From assembly GCF_022878925.1 (NCBI RefSeq), contig NZ_CP084628.1, positions 558,001-622,000 on the forward strand: DNA of 64,000 nt, written 5' to 3'. This document shows, piece by piece, positions 62,742 through 64,000 of this stretch. The translations under genes and the position numbers were made by a program. The notes under the pieces were generated by a model. The model did not search any database. It saw only the letters and a program-made list of their open reading frames with translations, and had not been told where the DNA came from. Numbering within the stretch: position 1 is the first letter of the stretch; every line of letters begins with the position of its first letter. The stretch comes from Caballeronia sp. TF1N1 (GTDB lineage: Bacteria; Pseudomonadota; Gammaproteobacteria; Burkholderiales; Burkholderiaceae).

Positions 62742-63503
62742 ATGTCCATCATCAACCTCAAGAAACCGGCCCTCGCTGCGCGCGCCGACAGCGTTTCGAT
62801 CATCCTGAGCAAGCGTAGCCTGCCGCGTCCGCCCGTCGTGCGAGTAGCGGCGGCGCTGGACATCTCGGGTTCAGCGAAGGGTCTGTACGAATCCGGGATC
62901 ATCCAGGAAACGCATGACCGCATGCTTGGCATCGCCATGAAGTTCGATGACAACGGCGAAATCGATACCTGGACCTTCACTGACACCTTCGACCGCCTGC
63001 CAACGGCGACGCCCGAAAACTATGGCGCCTATATCACCGAAGAGGTGATGAAGAATGCGTCGGTGCGCAAGTGGGGCGCGACGGAATACGCGCCCGTGAT
63101 GACGGATATCGTCAATTTCTTCTTCGCGGCGGCAGCGCCCGATGCGAACGACAAGCCTGGCTTTTTCCGCCGGCTTTTCGGCGCGCCGCAGAACGACGTC
63201 ACCGTCGCCAATGCCGCACCCGCCAACAACATGCCCGTGTGGGTCCTGTTCGTGACGGATGGACAGAACCCTGCTTTCGACCGCGCGCGCGTCTGGAAGC
63301 TGCTGCGCGAGACGCAGAAGTTCCCGATCTACTGGTCGCTCATCGGCGTGGGTAATCCCGACGAATTCGCCTTCCTCGAAGAAGTCGCCGAGCAATTGCC
63401 GAATGCAGGCTTCCTGCATCTCGAATCGCTCGACATCTCCGATCAGGCGATCTACGAGCAACTCATTACCGAGGAATTCTGTGACTGGGTGCGCGGTAAG
63501 TAA
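62742..63503 (+). CDS. vWA-domain protein of tellurium-resistance type (TerF-like)
   Basis: A 253-residue protein with a von Willebrand A fold. The metal-ion-dependent adhesion motif is ALDISGSAKG (DxSxS) near residue 39, the second-loop Thr region is KWGATEYAPV, and LFVTDGQNPA is the conserved Asp strand. The C-terminus resembles the vWA region of Ter proteins. It starts 14 bases after telA and likely acts with it in a stress complex. Confidence 0.85.
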   Translation: MSIINLKKPALAARADSVSIILSKRSLPRPPVVRVAAALDISGSAKGLYESGIIQETHDRMLGIAMKFDDNGEIDTWTFTDTFDRLPTATPENYGAYITEEVMKNASVRKWGATEYAPVMTDIVNFFFAAAAPDANDKPGFFRRLFGAPQNDVTVANAAPANNMPVWVLFVTDGQNPAFDRARVWKLLRETQKFPIYWSLIGVGNPDEFAFLEEVAEQLPNAGFLHLESLDISDQAIYEQLITEEFCDWVRGK

Positions 63504-63541
63504 GCGATTCATCCCGGCCATTTTTTTCTCTCGAGCAATAC

Positions 63542-64000
63542 ATGATCAAGCAATTCAAAATCCCGTTCGCGTTGACGTTCATCGCGCTCATGCTCGCATT
63601 CCTGATCGGCGGCGTGAAGGACATGATCCTCGTGGCCGTGCTGTGCGTGCTCGAAATCTCCCTCTCACTCGATAACGCCGTGGCCAACGCGGCCGTCCTG
63701 CGCAACTGGTCGGACAAGTGGCGCGACCGTTTCATGACGTTCGGCCTGCCGGTCGCCGTGATCGGCATGCGGCTGCTGTTTCCGCTGCTGATCGTCGCGG
63801 TGGCGGGCGGCATTGGCTTGTGGCAGGCCGCCAGGCTCGCGCTCGAAGCGCCGGATCAGTACGCCGCCATTCTGACTTCGGCGCATCACGAAGTCTCGGC
63901 ATTCGGCGGCGCGTTTCTCTTGATGGTGTTCTTCGGCTTCATGTTCAACGCCGACAAGGAAGAACATTGGATCGAGGTCATCGAGAAGCCCTTCGCGCGA
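63542..64000 (+). CDS. DUF475 / TerC-like membrane protein (partial)
   Basis: The first 153 residues of a multi-pass membrane protein. ILVAVLCVLEISLSLDNAVANAAVL near residue 30 carries the Asp-Asn pair typical of the TerC/DUF475 superfamily, a group linked to metal export and tellurite resistance. The reading frame continues past the window edge. It is the third gene of the telA-vWA operon, 38 bases after the vWA gene. Confidence 0.87.
   Translation, partial: MIKQFKIPFALTFIALMLAFLIGGVKDMILVAVLCVLEISLSLDNAVANAAVLRNWSDKWRDRFMTFGLPVAVIGMRLLFPLLIVAVAGGIGLWQAARLALEAPDQYAAILTSAHHEVSAFGGAFLLMVFFGFMFNADKEEHWIEVIEKPFAR

Overview
The window looks like chromosomal DNA from a Burkholderiales bacterium, most likely Burkholderiaceae of the Paraburkholderia/Caballeronia type. 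The basis is high GC, dense coding, a trimeric porin of the beta-proteobacterial type, PQQ-dependent dehydrogenases, and an abundance of LysR/GntR/IclR/AraC-controlled catabolic operons. This placement is inferred from gene content; no rRNA or tRNA is present. There are no insertion sequences, prophages or CRISPR arrays.

Layout. 1-0.8 kb: 5' end of a urea transporter and a small unknown protein. 0.9-3.1 kb: an iron-type alcohol dehydrogenase divergent from a LysR regulator. 3.1-9.6 kb: a tight six-gene minus-strand operon (MFS importer, FMN alpha-hydroxyacid dehydrogenase, phytanoyl-CoA-type dioxygenase, zinc alcohol dehydrogenase, MetX-like hydrolase, double-HTH GntR regulator) whose substrate I cannot name. 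9.8-14 kb: a membrane diguanylate cyclase and a large GAF-PAS-PAS hybrid histidine kinase. 14-16.8 kb: a class III CoA transferase, MntP under a yybP-ykoY manganese riboswitch, and a SnoaL-like protein. 17-23.3 kb: a clan-A glycosidase-like lipoprotein, a PQQ-propeller lipoprotein, a 45-residue protein with a strong terminator, and a membrane glucose/quinate-type PQQ dehydrogenase. 23-28.4 kb: small unknown proteins, an amino-acid permease with an aromatic aminotransferase, and a type II dehydroquinase. 28.6-35.6 kb: a second diguanylate cyclase, MFS transporters, PssA, a MerR-MFS pair and a catalase-related protein. 35.7-38.5 kb: a second type II dehydroquinase with an MHS-type carboxylate transporter and a divergent IclR regulator, suggesting shikimate/quinate use. 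38.5-43.7 kb: a GntR-MFS-isocitrate-lyase-family operon, then another lyase-family member and an AraC regulator.

43.8-52 kb: GFA-type protein, methyltransferase, DUF4142 protein, KatG, a TumE/TumA-like toxin-antitoxin pair, a formaldehyde-activating-enzyme homologue that lacks the family histidine, a BON protein and a porin. 52-61.4 kb: a hydroxyproline catabolic locus. It has both aconitase-X subunits on the plus strand. Facing them is a seven-gene minus-strand operon: MHS transporter, Ser/Cys proline-racemase homologue, DadA-type oxidase, DapA-type deaminase, Cys/Cys hydroxyproline epimerase, prolidase-like amidohydrolase and GntR regulator. 61.6-64 kb: a stress/tellurite-type operon (TelA, vWA protein, DUF475/TerC-like, cut by the right edge).

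The strongest leads are the orphan six-gene catabolic operon, the hydroxyproline locus with two racemase-family paralogues of different catalytic type, the manganese riboswitch with two competing hairpins, the paired operator sites 63 bp apart before the GntR gene at 38.6 kb, and the active-site-altered Fae and dehydroquinase homologues.
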